Positions 37,136-49,299 of a DNA stretch of 64,000 bases are shown in pieces. Positions within the stretch are counted from its first letter, which is position 1. Every line of letters begins with the position of its first letter. This stretch comes from Agroathelia rolfsii. Its lineage: Eukaryota > Basidiomycota > Agaricomycetes > Amylocorticiales > Amylocorticiaceae. The position numbers and the translations under genes are program-made. The notes under the pieces are model-generated. The model saw nothing but the letters and a program-made list of their open reading frames with translations. It ran no database searches and was not told where the DNA came from. Where the stretch lies: assembly GCA_018343915.1 (NCBI GenBank), contig JABRWF010000006.1:496001-560000 (forward strand). The letters are read 5' to 3'.

Positions 37136-38999
37136 TAGCGGTTCTCAAAAGTTTCCGTAGATCACGTGGTACTTCCGCCCAGCCGCCCATGTCTTCGGTA
37201 CTATATTTTGCTTACTAAAACACTTAGCAGAAACATTCCCCCAGCTTTGATATAGAGATAAGCCTCTAACCAGTAGTTCCAGCAATTCTTTGAATAGCAT
37301 AAAGCTTTAAGGGAGATGTTAATTTATCGAAGGATGTGAGCTTGGATGTGAGTGGCTGGCGTAATCTACAGAAACTCTTGAGAACTGCGAGTATAGATCA
37401 TTCAAATAATTCATGTAAAATCAATTGTATTGTGTAATTAGGATGTGAAATTACAAGTGAAATACAATAGTGTTGATTAAACTATCTACTACAGGGCCTA
37501 GTAGAGTAGGAGCAGGAAATGGTAATGACGATGATGATGATAACAACGAGATGGGAGTGCTACTGCTGGTGCATTGGCGGTGTAGTATAATCTGTATTAA
37601 AAGCAGCAACATTAGTTATTTGTGTTGATAGTTAACGTACCAGGTTGGGAGAACAGATATTTTGGCCACATGCATAGTCCAAGAGGCAGTTAAGATAGGC
37701 AAAGGAGCTAGAGAGACAGTGCAATAGATGGTGCAAGACATGGCAGAAGAGGCAGCAGGAGAGCAGGAGCAGTAGAGAGCAAGTAGCAGCCAAAAAAAAG
37801 AAGGATATAAAAAAGACTAGGTGGGGGGCGCAGAAGGCATATAGATGTTATAGAGTAGAGAGTGTAGTAGGAAGCACAAGGAAGAATAGATAACAGCAGA
37901 GAGACAGTAAAGACAGCAGTAGTTGCAGAGGGCGGGATAGACGGCAGGGGCACAAGGGGGATGGAAAAGGGGGCGAGTTCAGTGGCTGCGGTGGCTGCAC
38001 TGGACAGGTGACATGGCGATAGTGCAGAGCTTACATACATGGTATGCCTGATTAATTAGGCCTAGACCATCGGGTCACTGCCTTTTTGAGTGGCTCTATT
38101 GAGCCGCGGCTTACGGCTTTCCGAATTAGGAGCCGTGAGCCTGGCCTAAGCCTGATCAAATAACGGCCCGGCTCCGGCCGGCACATCACTAGGCTACATG
38201 TATACATGAGCCATGCGGTCTTGGTGTTATCAATCAGCGTTAACGAAGAGGAGTCGACTGTAGAGCCTTACGGCTGCCAACAGGCTAGGATGCCTGCCTG
38301 TATGCACACACGTATTATCTCACGTGTAATCTCGGGGCTTTTATCCATTAGACACAGTTATGCCCATGACCAGCAACATGGACACAACATGGGCATCACA
38401 AGGACATATCACATTGATCACAATTTTATTCGTCGTGATAGAAAAGTTAATCCACTGAGGTGTCTATCGCTTCTTCGTTCGCTGTAAATAGTACTAGTAG
38501 TACTGACCTGATTATAATTATGGCATATTCAGTGATATCACAAATTGATTCACAATTACTATATATGCTGTGGGAAACAAAAGAGCATCGTGACCCATTC
38601 TATGCGTGCCTGGTGTTTACAATGCTGCAACAGCACCTCTTATCTACTGGACACGCTGCTGTCTGCTACCTCCGCTCCCCCTATTTATAGGTGCTACTCT
38701 GTTTAGAGAAGCTCAGATACACAACCTCTTCATAGTGATCTGTTTGTTTCTCTGTCTACTACCTGCACTTTTCCAAGTAAATCTAGTCAGATTTGAGGAG
38801 TAACATATTCTCCTTCTCTGCCACGGGTCAATACCCATCGTACTCGTCGCTTTTTGATTTATTTGTACACTATCACGAGCGTCCTTGACTATTTGCCTGG
38901 TACCATCACCTCTTGCTTTTTCATTCAATTTAGTAAATCCAGTGCAAACCGATGACAGACGGCTATCCAGTTATTGATTAAAAAAAAAAAAAACCCGAT

Positions 39000-41234
39000 A
39001 TGCCTACCTGTCCTTCAGAAAATACAGCCGCTATCGACCAGTCCGGATTTTGGGATTCAGGCGGCGTTGAGTGGGACGCCCATCGCATAGGCTGGGTTAT
39101 TTCAGGTGGATGTGCTCTACTGGTACGTTCCTATTCTATGGAATTGTCGGTTGGCCTTTTATGATGGCTCATTGTTTCTCAGACGGTGCTTATCTCGTGC
39201 GTCTCTGTTCTTCGACATGCCCTGTAAGCCATGCACCGCTGCTCTGTCATCGAAGTGTATTGCGACTAACCCTAAGTCTTAGGAATTACCGTGTCAGGGC
39301 AAGTCAGAGACAAATGTGAGTTTTCTTCCTCCCACAAGGCCCTTGTTTTACACAAGTTGCAATGATAACAGTATACGCATATTATACATGCCTCCTATCT
39401 ATGCTATTATATCATTTTTATCCTACCGTTACTTCAGAGGATTCACCTATTTTGGTTTGGCACAAGCTGGTAAGTCACTTTATTGTCAGTCTATTATTAG
39501 ATCCTTCCGCTAATCTTTTACGGAATATAAAATAGTCTATGAGGTCCGTTTCTCATGCTATAACCCAGACTCTCATGCTCACTTCTATGTTTAGGCTATC
39601 ACTTTGAACTCATTCATGTGAGAGATATGCTTAATTTAAATGGATTACAAACCGTGACAGTTTCTTCCTTTGAAGGCTCCTACTCATAGAGATCGTGGCT
39701 GCATCTGCTGTATCTCATGATGTCAAAGGTGCGTTAGAGAGAAAAGAAAAACGACACATGCCGTTCCCGGTCAGCAGCTGCTCTAAGATGAAAACATTGG
39801 CTTAAATTGATAAATATCCTACAAATAGCTCTGTTGTTGGCGATTTAGGCCGACAAAAGTGCGTTTCTCTTTCTCTCTTGCACGGATATACATGTGGGCA
39901 TCGTCTGAATGTCCTTCTCTTCCATTCTATCCAGCCTTATTTTATGTACACCATCAAGGTAAGCCTGTCCTTGTCTCGCAGCTTCCCTTGGGTTAACTCG
40001 GTAATTAATTTCTTGCACTTCTTCATCTCGATTCCAGTGGCTTGTTATGCAATATGCCATTTTTAGACCTCTGCTTACAATAATTGGTATTATCTGCCAA
40101 TATTACAATCTTCTTTGCGAGTCAGAAGGATACAATACTCACTTTGCCGAGGTTTATCTTGATGCTGCTGGTTTGATCAGCACTCAGTATGTATCATCAG
40201 TGATTCCCTTTATCATTCGTCTGTCTTGAATCAAAGTAACTGGTGTTTATTCCATCTTAGTGTGGCCTCAAAGAGCCTGGATCTCTTCAAGGCTCTAGTA
40301 CGCGACGAACTCAAAGGTGTTCGACCAGGCGCCAAGTTCTCATCCATCAATCTCATCCTCATGGCAACTTTCTACCAAGGATTTGTCGTATGCAGATACC
40401 CTAATTTTCTTATTGTACTTCAATGAAGTGATGTCTGCATGTGATCCAGTTACACATCCTAGAAGGGCGCGTTATCCATGGTAAGATTGTTGATCTACTC
40501 TTCCTGCTTTTTTTTTTTGCACGACTTAATAGTATGGTTGTAACACAAAGCCACAAAGTACTGGTCTGCGGCCAATATTGCGAACGGCTTGAGTGCATTA
40601 CTAACATGTATCGAGGTAGCTAGATGATGACACTCTGCATCACGTCTTTCTTTTAAATGCTTATACTGCTTCCACAGATGGTCTTCTTCTCAGTGTTCAT
40701 GGGCTTTTATGCCTACTCCGTGAGCGAATATGAACATAGACTTGAACCTAAGGGTAGTGCCTGGCGGGCTCTCTGGGATAGGTGCGTACAATTCCCTCCT
40801 TTTTCCTCTTTAAAAGAAATTGATTAAACATCTTTGGTGGCCCAACAGCATCAACTTCAGTATGTCACCTTTTGTCCCGGGCCTGGCGGTGTCGTTCACA
40901 AATACACTTACTGACTATTATGACTCATCCCTTTTCCTTCTGAACAAAAGGCGATTTTGGTATTGAAATTTACACCTCTATCCGGTTTTTCGTTATGTAC
41001 TGGATGGGCAAGCCCGGTACGCGTTCGAAATCTTGGACAGGCGATACGCACCCAGATTTCGATCGGGCGTTCCACATCGAGAGTATCTCATCACCATACA
41101 AGCCAAGGTCGGGGAGCACTATTGGTCTTCGCAGCATGAACAATGGCGATGGCAGCGGTGGTGAATATAGTTCTCACCCGCGTAACAGTTACGACGAAAG
41201 CATCCACCTAGCGCCGTATAACTATCCATGTTAA
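39000..41234 (+). CDS. TMEM184/DUF300 (organic solute transporter alpha-like) membrane protein, 3' end altered by LTR insertion
   Basis: The start at 39000 gives MPTCPSENTAAIDQSG. Exons 39000-39122, 39183-39223, 39283-39315, 39372-39469, 39536-39543 (8 nt), 39595-39617, 39676-39769, 39829-39858 and 39935-39958 join in frame, and more follow from 40038. Family motifs appear in order: IIRILYMPPIYAIISFLSYR, VYEAITLNSF, RKEKRHMPFPLCCWRFRPTK, PYFMYTIKWLVMQYAIFRPL, ELKGVRPGAKF, TKYWSAANIANGLSALLTCI, MVFFSVFMGFYAYS and NFSDFGIEIYTSIRFFVMYW. Family members are seven-helix proteins of endomembranes or vacuole. The last exon runs into a solo LTR at 41229, which supplies Cys plus TAA. Across the LTR the original frame continues at 42264 for 23 more codons to TGA at 42333. 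Confidence 0.9.
41224..41228. repeat. 5-bp target-site duplication (ATCCA), left copy
   Basis: ATCCA precedes the first solo LTR and is repeated exactly at 42259-42263 after it. It falls inside the coding sequence of the TMEM184-like gene. Confidence 0.85.
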
Positions 41235-42258
41235 AAGTTAGTGGTAATGGTGTAATGTAGACTACTTGTAATCTACTGGTTACCTATTTAAAAGACAACT
41301 AACTTACTTGTTTGAAAAGTTAATGGTCTGGGATGTTATAGGTTTAAAGGCAATAAAACCTATTTGTGAAAGCGATTAGTAACTCTGTTACACCTGAGAT
41401 AAGACTGTAGCCGGTGTCCCTTTGAGACTACCTACTTGTTTCCCTTTAGGAAAGGCTTGTTGTCTTGTCTTGTAGACTTTGTAAGTCTGGGGTGAAGTTA
41501 GTACTCTAGGAGCTAGTCTTGTAGACTATTTAACTCACTATTTTTGAGTGAAATAACTTGTCATTTCCAGCCGAATTTGCTGGTGCTTATATAATACAAA
41601 ATATTCTAATTTCTACAAGATTAGTAAGCCAATCCTGTGCTTATCTAATCCGCTTACTAAAAATGGTTGCTTACAAATCAGCTTATAAATCAGCTTAGTA
41701 ATATTCCTATTTGCTGAATAATACGCTTGGTAAGCAATCTGTGTGCTTAGTAAGTAATTTGTATAGTATTAGTAAGTAAAATGTCTATTGATCTCAATAT
41801 CCTATTATTAGATCTGTATTAGTAATATTTTATAAATATTACTAATATTATGAACTTGCTTAGTAAATATTTTGGTGATTTATAAGCAAGGATCTAGGGC
41901 GTGAAAAATCAATTAGTAATATTCACAATGATTATTGAGAAATGAATATTTAAATGGAATTGTTTAATATTTATGAAAAAGATATTCATAAATGATAAAG
42001 TCAAGTGACCTTAGATATGATAATCTTATCTCTGATAAGATTAGATATAATGAAATATTGAAAATATTAAATAAAAGAATATATGCATATTATTTCAATG
42101 AATGTATGCATGTAAAGAATTGTTAATATCTCAACAATGAACGGTTGTAAAATCATGAAATAAATAATCATGTATGACATGATGTTAGATGATTATTTGA
42201 AGTATTCATTGGAATTATTGGAAAGATATGAAGCTTGTAAATATTCAATCTTTCAACA
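41229..42258 (+). mobile_element. solo LTR, copy 1 (TGTT...AACA, 1030 bp)
   Basis: The element begins TGTTAAAAGTTAG and ends TTTCAACA, the TG...CA ends of retrotransposon LTRs. It is flanked by the perfect 5-bp duplication ATCCA. No internal retrotransposon sequence, primer-binding site or polypurine tract adjoins it, so it is a solo LTR left by LTR-LTR recombination. A near-identical copy lies inverted at 42429-43457. The 5-bp duplication fits Ty3 or Ty1/copia-type elements; the superfamily cannot be told from an LTR alone. Confidence 0.88.
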
Positions 42259-42428
42259 ATCCAAGGGCTGGATCACCCAACAGCCAGGACTCGAGTCCGA
42301 CTATCATAATGGGCAATTTCAGCCGCACAGTTTGAGGGCGAAAATGGAGACATGATATAATATAGTCAATACATCCATATCCATCTGTTTAGCCAGCTGA
42401 CTGCCTATCTGCTGAGGTAGGATGCGTG
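42259..42428 (+). other. host sequence between two solo LTRs: displaced gene end and 3' UTR
   Basis: After the duplication ATCCA (42259-42263), bases 42264-42335 read as the natural end of the TMEM184-like gene in the frame of the upstream exon, ending in TGA. Bases 42336-42423 would be its former 3' flank. GCGTG at 42424-42428 is the duplication of the second LTR. Confidence 0.8.
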
Positions 42429-43457
42429 TGTTGAAAGATTGAATATTTACAGGCTTCATATCTTTCCAATAATTCCAATGAATACTTCAAATAATCATCT
42501 AACATCATATCATACATGATTATTTATTTCATAATTTTACAACCGTTCATTGTTAAGATATTAACAATTCTTTACATGCATATATTCATTGAAATAATAT
42601 GCATATATTCTTTTATTTAATATTTTCAATATTTCATTATATCTAATCTTATCAGAGATAAGATTATCATGTCTGAGGTCACTTGACTTTATCATTTATG
42701 AATATCTTTTCATAAATATTAAACAATTCCATTTAAATATTCATTTCTAAATAATAATTATGAATATTACTAATTGATTTTTCACGCCCTAGATCCTTGC
42801 TTATAAATCACCAAAATATTTACTAAGCAAATTCATAATATTAGTAATATTTATAAAATATTACTAATACAGATCTAATAATAGGATATTGATATCAATA
42901 GACATTTTACTTACTAATACTATATAAATTACTTACTAAGCACATAGATTGCTTACCAAGCATATTATTCAGCAAATAGGAATATTACTAAGCTGATTTA
43001 TAAGCTGATTTGTAAGCAACCCTTCTTACTAAGCGGATTAGATAAGCACAGAATTGGCTTACTAATCTTGTAGAAATTAGAATATTTTGTATTATATAAG
43101 CACCAGCAAATTCGGCTGGAAATGACAAGTTATTTCACTCGAAAATAGTGAGTTAAATAGTCTACAAGACTAGCTCCTAGAGTACTAACTTCACCAACAG
43201 ACTTACTAAGTCTACTACAAGACAACAAGCCTTTCCTAAAGGGAAAACAAGTAGGTAGTCTCAAAGGGACACCGGCTACAGTCTTAACTCAGGTGTAACA
43301 GAGTTACTAATCGCTTTCACAAATAGGTTTTATTGCCTTTAAACCTATAACACCACAGACCATTAACTTTTCAAACAAGTAAGTTAGTTGTCTTTTAAAT
43401 AGGTAACTAGTAGATTACAAGTAGTCTACATTACACCATTACCACTAACTTTTAACA
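42429..43457 (-). mobile_element. solo LTR, copy 2, inverted (1029 bp)
   Basis: On the plus strand it begins TGTTGAAAG and ends CTTTTAACA, the reverse complement of copy 1 over its whole length with scattered differences. It is flanked by its own perfect 5-bp duplication, GCGTG at 42424-42428 and 43458-43462. Together the two LTRs form an inverted repeat with ~1-kb arms and a 170-bp spacer. Confidence 0.88.
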
Positions 43458-44087
43458 GCGTGACTATGTAAATAGTAGTATGCGACTAATTCTAATTTGT
43501 CATGATCACTTTGTCATGACCGCAGCACGGGTTTGTTCCATAAACGGCTGCGCCGTTTATCGTCATCTCTCTTTCTTATTTCCACCCTTAGTCTCATTTC
43601 CTATCTCTTGGTCTCGTTCTGCGTGATTGTTCCTTCAACTAGCTTTTGTCCTTATTCGTCTCCGTCTCATCTTGGTCATCTCTCTTGCTCAGCTTACTCA
43701 ACACCTCGTATTGTCTTTACTAGGTCTTAGTTCCCCGGGCCACACCTTACCAATCCAGTTACACCAATGGTCTCAGTAGTTACCAGTTCCTTCGTTCTCA
43801 TACCTATGTATAGCTCACTGGAAGAGCATTGCTGGCTCTTTGTCAGATCAACGCCAGTGTTCTGCCCCCTTCGTACCTCCGTGTGATCTCTCCTCTCCTT
43901 GCTTGATCGAGCTCCGTGTCATCCCTCCGGCGCGGTTCTCACATGATTTTAACGTACATTATGATAATCTATACTGGACTTGTTATTATTGCCAATATCC
44001 TACCAATCTTCTGTATATATCTCATGTCTTACGTGTGCGTGAGTCAGATGTGGTTTTGAAAAACATTTTTTGACTACGACAGTTGAT

Positions 44088-44484
44088 TCAATTGGGACAG
44101 ACCCCAGCTTATGATCAACTCGGTGAGTGCGGGACTTAAAAGTCCATCCGATATATAACTGAATGTTTGAATAGGTGATTGCGATTACACCGTCAGGGCA
44201 ACTCAGCCTCCGAGTCACAAGTGACATCACATAGTATTACTTAGTAAGCGGATGACAATAGATTATATGATCATAATTTCTGTACGATAGGTGAAGGATA
44301 GTGTATGCTAACTCAAGGGACTCGAAAACTGGAGCCGCTTACACGCTCACTGTCAGTGCTTAGTGATGATACCATGAGACAACTCATTGTTAGTGAATTT
44401 TTAGCATTATTACTCGGGGTGGTGAGTATATTTTTCTCTCTCTTCGAATTTGATTGAACTTTAGGAATAGCCTCGGGCTTGATT
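44088..44484 (+). repeat. 390-bp dispersed repeat, copy 2
   Basis: Same orientation as 36613-36992, with similar order of blocks and several indels. The flanking 145-bp unit seen at copy 1 is not recognisable here. Confidence 0.75.
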
Positions 44485-47400
44485 CAATGCTCTGCCGGCG
44501 CAATTTAGCCTTTGTGCGCTCATTTGGATGCCCATGGGCCATACTTAGTACTGCTATCGTCTAAACTTTAAAAAAAAAAACTATCATATTATCATGATGT
44601 TTTACTATGATGTGTTATGTTCTATTTGATTTGCTCTGCTGGAACATGTAAATCATCCACTCCAATCACCGAGCCAATATCGAGCCATCGTGAAGGTAAT
44701 TTGTAATGATAAGCTCATTCCTGCCACGCACTAGTAGCATGTTCAAATTCCGCGTCTTTGATACTCACGAAACTGAAAGGTTCCATGCACCGACCTTCCA
44801 ATCCAGCCGATATAACAACTGACCTGGACTCCCACGGATATATCTACTGCATTGATGTTAATAGTACTAGACCCGATTACGATAATCGATCAAGGGTTAG
44901 TACGCTGCTCAGGAATGACCATCACAGAACGTCTTGCGAGTATATTGTGGTAATTCTTGATTATTATACTTATTCATATCGATCCGAGGGGGAGAAAAAT
45001 TGAATGAAACATTGATTAACTTGTAGTGAATACACGCGCTGGTGGTAGCAAAGCTTCAAGCCTGAATTTAAATGGTAGGACATCACTCTAGTGCGCTGGC
45101 ATGACGCCACTGAGTACCCCAACCGTTTTTTTTTTTTCTTCTTTTTTGGCGTGCCCTAGCTGGAGCCCTTCAGGGTATACAATTTGGTGGGATAGCAGCA
45201 CGATATAATTTCATGATATTAGACTCTACGATGCACTAGTACGTGATCGACGATCCACATACTAGTGCGCAAGTGTTTGATTATAATTTAATTAATCTGA
45301 TTTATTTGTACCTTTTCGAGCCTGCCATTGGGAAGGAGATTATTATCGTCAATCGTCAATACTAATACGCCAAGACTTTTGAATTGATATTTCACCAATG
45401 TACTTTCTAGTGGCTAATTCGACGATGATACGGTAGTACTCACGCTCTAAACTCACTTTCAATTTTCGATTTAATACTCTCAAAGTCGCCCTGCAGGGAC
45501 GACCATGCGACAATTCTTGGTCATACTACGATTCGTCAGGGCAAGCCTGAGGGCGCACTTGCTCTTCTTAGTTCCCGGGTACTGGCAAACATGCTGAACG
45601 GAATATACACGGTGAATAATTGGCTACTATAACTTGTGCTGGTGTAGCACCCATTGGCAGACAGAGCACTACGCCGGGTCTACGGGGCGTCCAGCTTGGA
45701 AGAAGCTGCGAGTAACCTTGCCCTTAGCAACCGTCGACTCAAGTACATTGACGTATTCTTGATCCGAGTCAATACATAGCTGTCCATTGGGCCACCATCA
45801 CGATTTCGCAAGTCAAATTTGATAAGAAATAAAGTCAATAATAGTATTATCGTTGGTGTTTCACCTCATGATCACTAGACATTACTAGTAAGCACTATAT
45901 CAAAAGCCTGGCTATGTTTTTCTCGAAACTTCCCACATGTTGCCTCGTGGATAGCTAAAAAAAAAAAGACAGCCGTGAGAGTCGGACTGGTATGCAGTCT
46001 CCCTTTGATATTGGCGTGCGAGAATCAGGATGGCCTCGGCGGCGGTGGTGGCCTGTGGTAAAGTGGCGCATGAGGGTCGCAAGACGGTATGGACGCGGCG
46101 AACTTTACTAGTAGTCTGGGCCATGAAGACCGTTGTAGCGAGGTGTAAAGAGTAATATGTCGCTAAGTTCTATGCGATATTATACACTGGCAAGCGGTAC
46201 AGGTACGAGAAGGTGAGACGGGGTTATCTGTCTATAGCCGTATCAGCATAGTAGAGCTGGAGTGTGAGTAGCAACAGCCTGAGTTTGGGCAACCGCCGGC
46301 GATGATGATGAGTGCCAGCATGCAGAGAGCCAAGGGGATGTGTCTAGGCTGTGTGCCAAGAGGAGGATGGGAATGGACGATTCACAGGGGGGAGGGGTTG
46401 GAAAACCGATATGAAAGACATGGCAATACGCCACCGTGTAATGGAGGCTGAAAATGTCCGCGGAGGCTGTAGACCACTTTCCAACAGTTCGGCTAGTTTT
46501 GGGTAGATCTTGCATCAAGATCTGATCAATATTCGGCTGATCACGCATGATTGCATATGCAGACAACGCGAGTTTATTTTGCTCCGGTTCTTCTGTCGCT
46601 GATCCCCTTCCCACTTCTCCCATTAGGACATCAGTCTCATGTTAGCATCTGTGCCAAGTTAGGTGGTACACCGGTGAATCATCATCAGCGAGTCTTGTTT
46701 TCAACGAGACCAGCTGCTCGTGCTTTGTTATGCAAAATTCGTCTGTGTAGACAGAATGGTTGTGCTCACGAGAGCCCGGGCCGGGGACCGCGATGTGCAA
46801 CGTGACAATTAAAGGTACTGTACCCACATTTCCCGCGGTATGACGACACGCGAGTGTGTCGGTGACGTCACAACCCGAGAGACGCGGCTCAGGCCAACGC
46901 CTGGCATATTATCGCCAGTGCTCGCACACTTGAACGGTCCTTTCTCTCAACTTGCCCGTGCTTTCAATATTCGTCGATTTCACCACCACCACCAATACAA
47001 GGACGAAAACTCTTGCCAGCCTCCTTCGTGCTCTAACCCTCACAAGTTTTTTTTTTTTTGCATCTCTTCAGTTTCAGTTTTTCTATGTTGTTAATGAGCG
47101 CTCTACGTATGATCAGTTCTATTAACTGCTCTCTCTCTCCGGACCTCTTGTTCTTTCTGTTCATGATCTCCTGGCTACTTCCACAGCCCTCAGCCCGCAC
47201 ACATCGCATTGATCGCACCGACGCATCGATAAGCGCGCCGCTCAAAGCTGCACCCCTCGATCGTTTACTTTGCCTGGCCACCATCAAGTTACACTATGGC
47301 TTGTATTCATGTCTTCATTTTACAACCTATGCTTTACGAAAATATTATTATGACATCTAGATTTCAATAACAAAGGCGGTGATATTCTCCGCACAACAGG

Positions 47401-47916
47401 AGGCGCACATACAATAATTGCAAATTCTGACCGCCCAGCTGACGCTTTTGTGCACCATATCGCCACGGGGCCCCGCTAAACCGCTGCAGTCGTCTAGACC
47501 GTCGCATAGCCAGTTGCTTTATTGCATGCGCTATTGTAAGCCCCCCCGACTAATCACCTGAGAAATCTGTACCAAACTCTAACACCGTATCACAATCCAT
47601 AGGAGCTCTTTACACCGGTCACGGGTAACCCGCGCCGTTCTCACCGCCCCCTTATACCGCTAACGCCGTACCGCCATCCGTCAACGCATACATTCACCAA
47701 CTCGTGCCGTCCTATGAAACAGTAGCGCTTCAGATTTTGCGTCGTTTTTATGATGTGGCAGTGTTATTATTACCTTGGACGAGCCCACTAATACCCGCAT
47801 TTGTCCTTGTGCATCCCCGAATACCCGCACGCTTATTAAACGTTGGACAGCATGGTGATAACAGCGAAGCCAACAGTTTTACAAGGCCGTGATGAACACC
47901 GGAGCTTGGACCTTGG

Positions 47917-47938
47917 TCTCTCTCTCTCTCTCTCTCTC
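47917..47938 (+). repeat. (CT)n microsatellite
   Basis: An uninterrupted run of TC dinucleotides, about eleven units. Confidence 0.9.
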
Positions 47939-49299
47939 ACTCATGGCGGCTTCGAGAACTTCCTGCGAGCTTCGTCTTCCTTCGGCAATAAACGCTGCCA
48001 TCATCATCGTCAGACTCCGCCGCGTTATCGTCATCCATGCATCATGGGATTTGATCAGCATGCCCCCTTCGGCATATACGCGTATTGAGAGGAAGGGAGA
48101 GGGGGGAATCGATCAATGCCCCAGTTGGAACTGGCTCATGAACGATAACCAAGCCCGACGAAGCCTAGGGCATCAGGTATGTGCGCTTATACAGCCCGCA
48201 TCGTACGGGCTTCCACACGTTTCATGTACGGCAATCTTCATTGACAAAAGGAAATGATATGCGTCATGTGGGTTATTATACAGAGGAAAGAAGGGGGGAA
48301 AAAAGGTGATGACGCATGACTAATGACATCTTTTTTGCGAGTCGGGTCGGTTTTGTAATATGCTGACAAGTCGCCCGCGGCAAAAGGTAGGAGAAAAGAG
48401 GTAGTATTTGCACAGAGCACCAGATCGAACAGTTGGGGTTACAAATACTTGACTACAAGCCTATTCTGTAATAGAAAATAGACCGTGATATCAGAAGCGC
48501 AGCAATAGAGAGAGAAATGAACGTGTCGTGAAAAAAAGACACTCAGGGAATGGAAGTCGTTTGTAATACGCAATGTCTTGGGGACTGACAACAGGGGCTT
48601 TCCGATCACACTGTCAGCGGAGAAAAATAACCATTTTGATGTTGATGTGACGAGAAGACCGGAAACAATCGAGGTCCATGCACCTCCCCTTACCTGGTAG
48701 ACTAACCTAACCCGCGGCCATCTTGAGAGTCCCAGAAAAAAAAAAAATCAAAAGAATCGAAATCCGCGCAAGTCTACGGAATTCTCCCGGACGGTAAAGC
48801 TGAACGGGGATCTGGAAGGCGTGGTGTTGTCATTGTTATGCTTCTTATTATTGTATATCGACTCTTTTACCGGAAGTTGACTTCTTCTGCCTGATCGGCG
48901 CGGACTAGTAAGTGGGTACTTTTCCCACAGGGATTGTCGTGTTGCTCCGCTGGATCATCTACCAAGCAATCTTGAATGACACGCATTTGGAGAGACTGAA
49001 CAAGTTTAATCTGAGTTTTTGCTTCGCAACCGATAGGGCAGATACTACGCGGTTTTGCCGCACGGGGTTGCGCGGTTTGTTGATTTGGCAAAATGGCCAG
49101 TCATTCTGTCGGCCGCTGATTACTAACGGCTTGGAGTATGCCTGGCAGCGTAGGTGGGATGATAAAATTAAATAAAAGGCAAGCGATACTGACCCACAAG
49201 GAGACAGGAAAATCATCAGGATTGTTCCTTTGTACACCCTTTCCCTCCCTTTCTCTTTCTTTCTCTCCTACCGACCCAATAACGACCCACCTAACGATC

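Larger units (their letters stand above)
35986..38999. other. gene-poor, repeat-bearing intergenic region
   Basis: About 3 kb without a supported gene. It contains the first copy of a 390-bp dispersed repeat, two copies of a 145-bp unit, and a purine-rich tract at about 37660-37990. Confidence 0.6.
43463..49299. other. gene-poor intergenic region of about 5.8 kb
   Basis: No ORF here shows a recognisable domain, and none joins neighbours through convincing introns. It contains the second copy of the 390-bp repeat, poly-T and poly-A runs (for example about 45127-45150), and a (CT)n microsatellite at 47917-47938. The last few hundred bases should include the promoter and 5' UTR of the MFS gene. 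Confidence 0.55.

Noticed and set aside
41229..43457. DNA transposon or foldback element with 1-kb terminal inverted repeats
   Set aside because: Each arm carries its own 5-bp duplication and LTR-type ends, and the spacer is host gene sequence, so two solo LTR insertions explain it better.
46243..48257. Several ORFs of 60-126 codons on both strands
   Set aside because: No domains, no consistent introns and no similarity among them; some arise from the CT microsatellite and simple-sequence runs.
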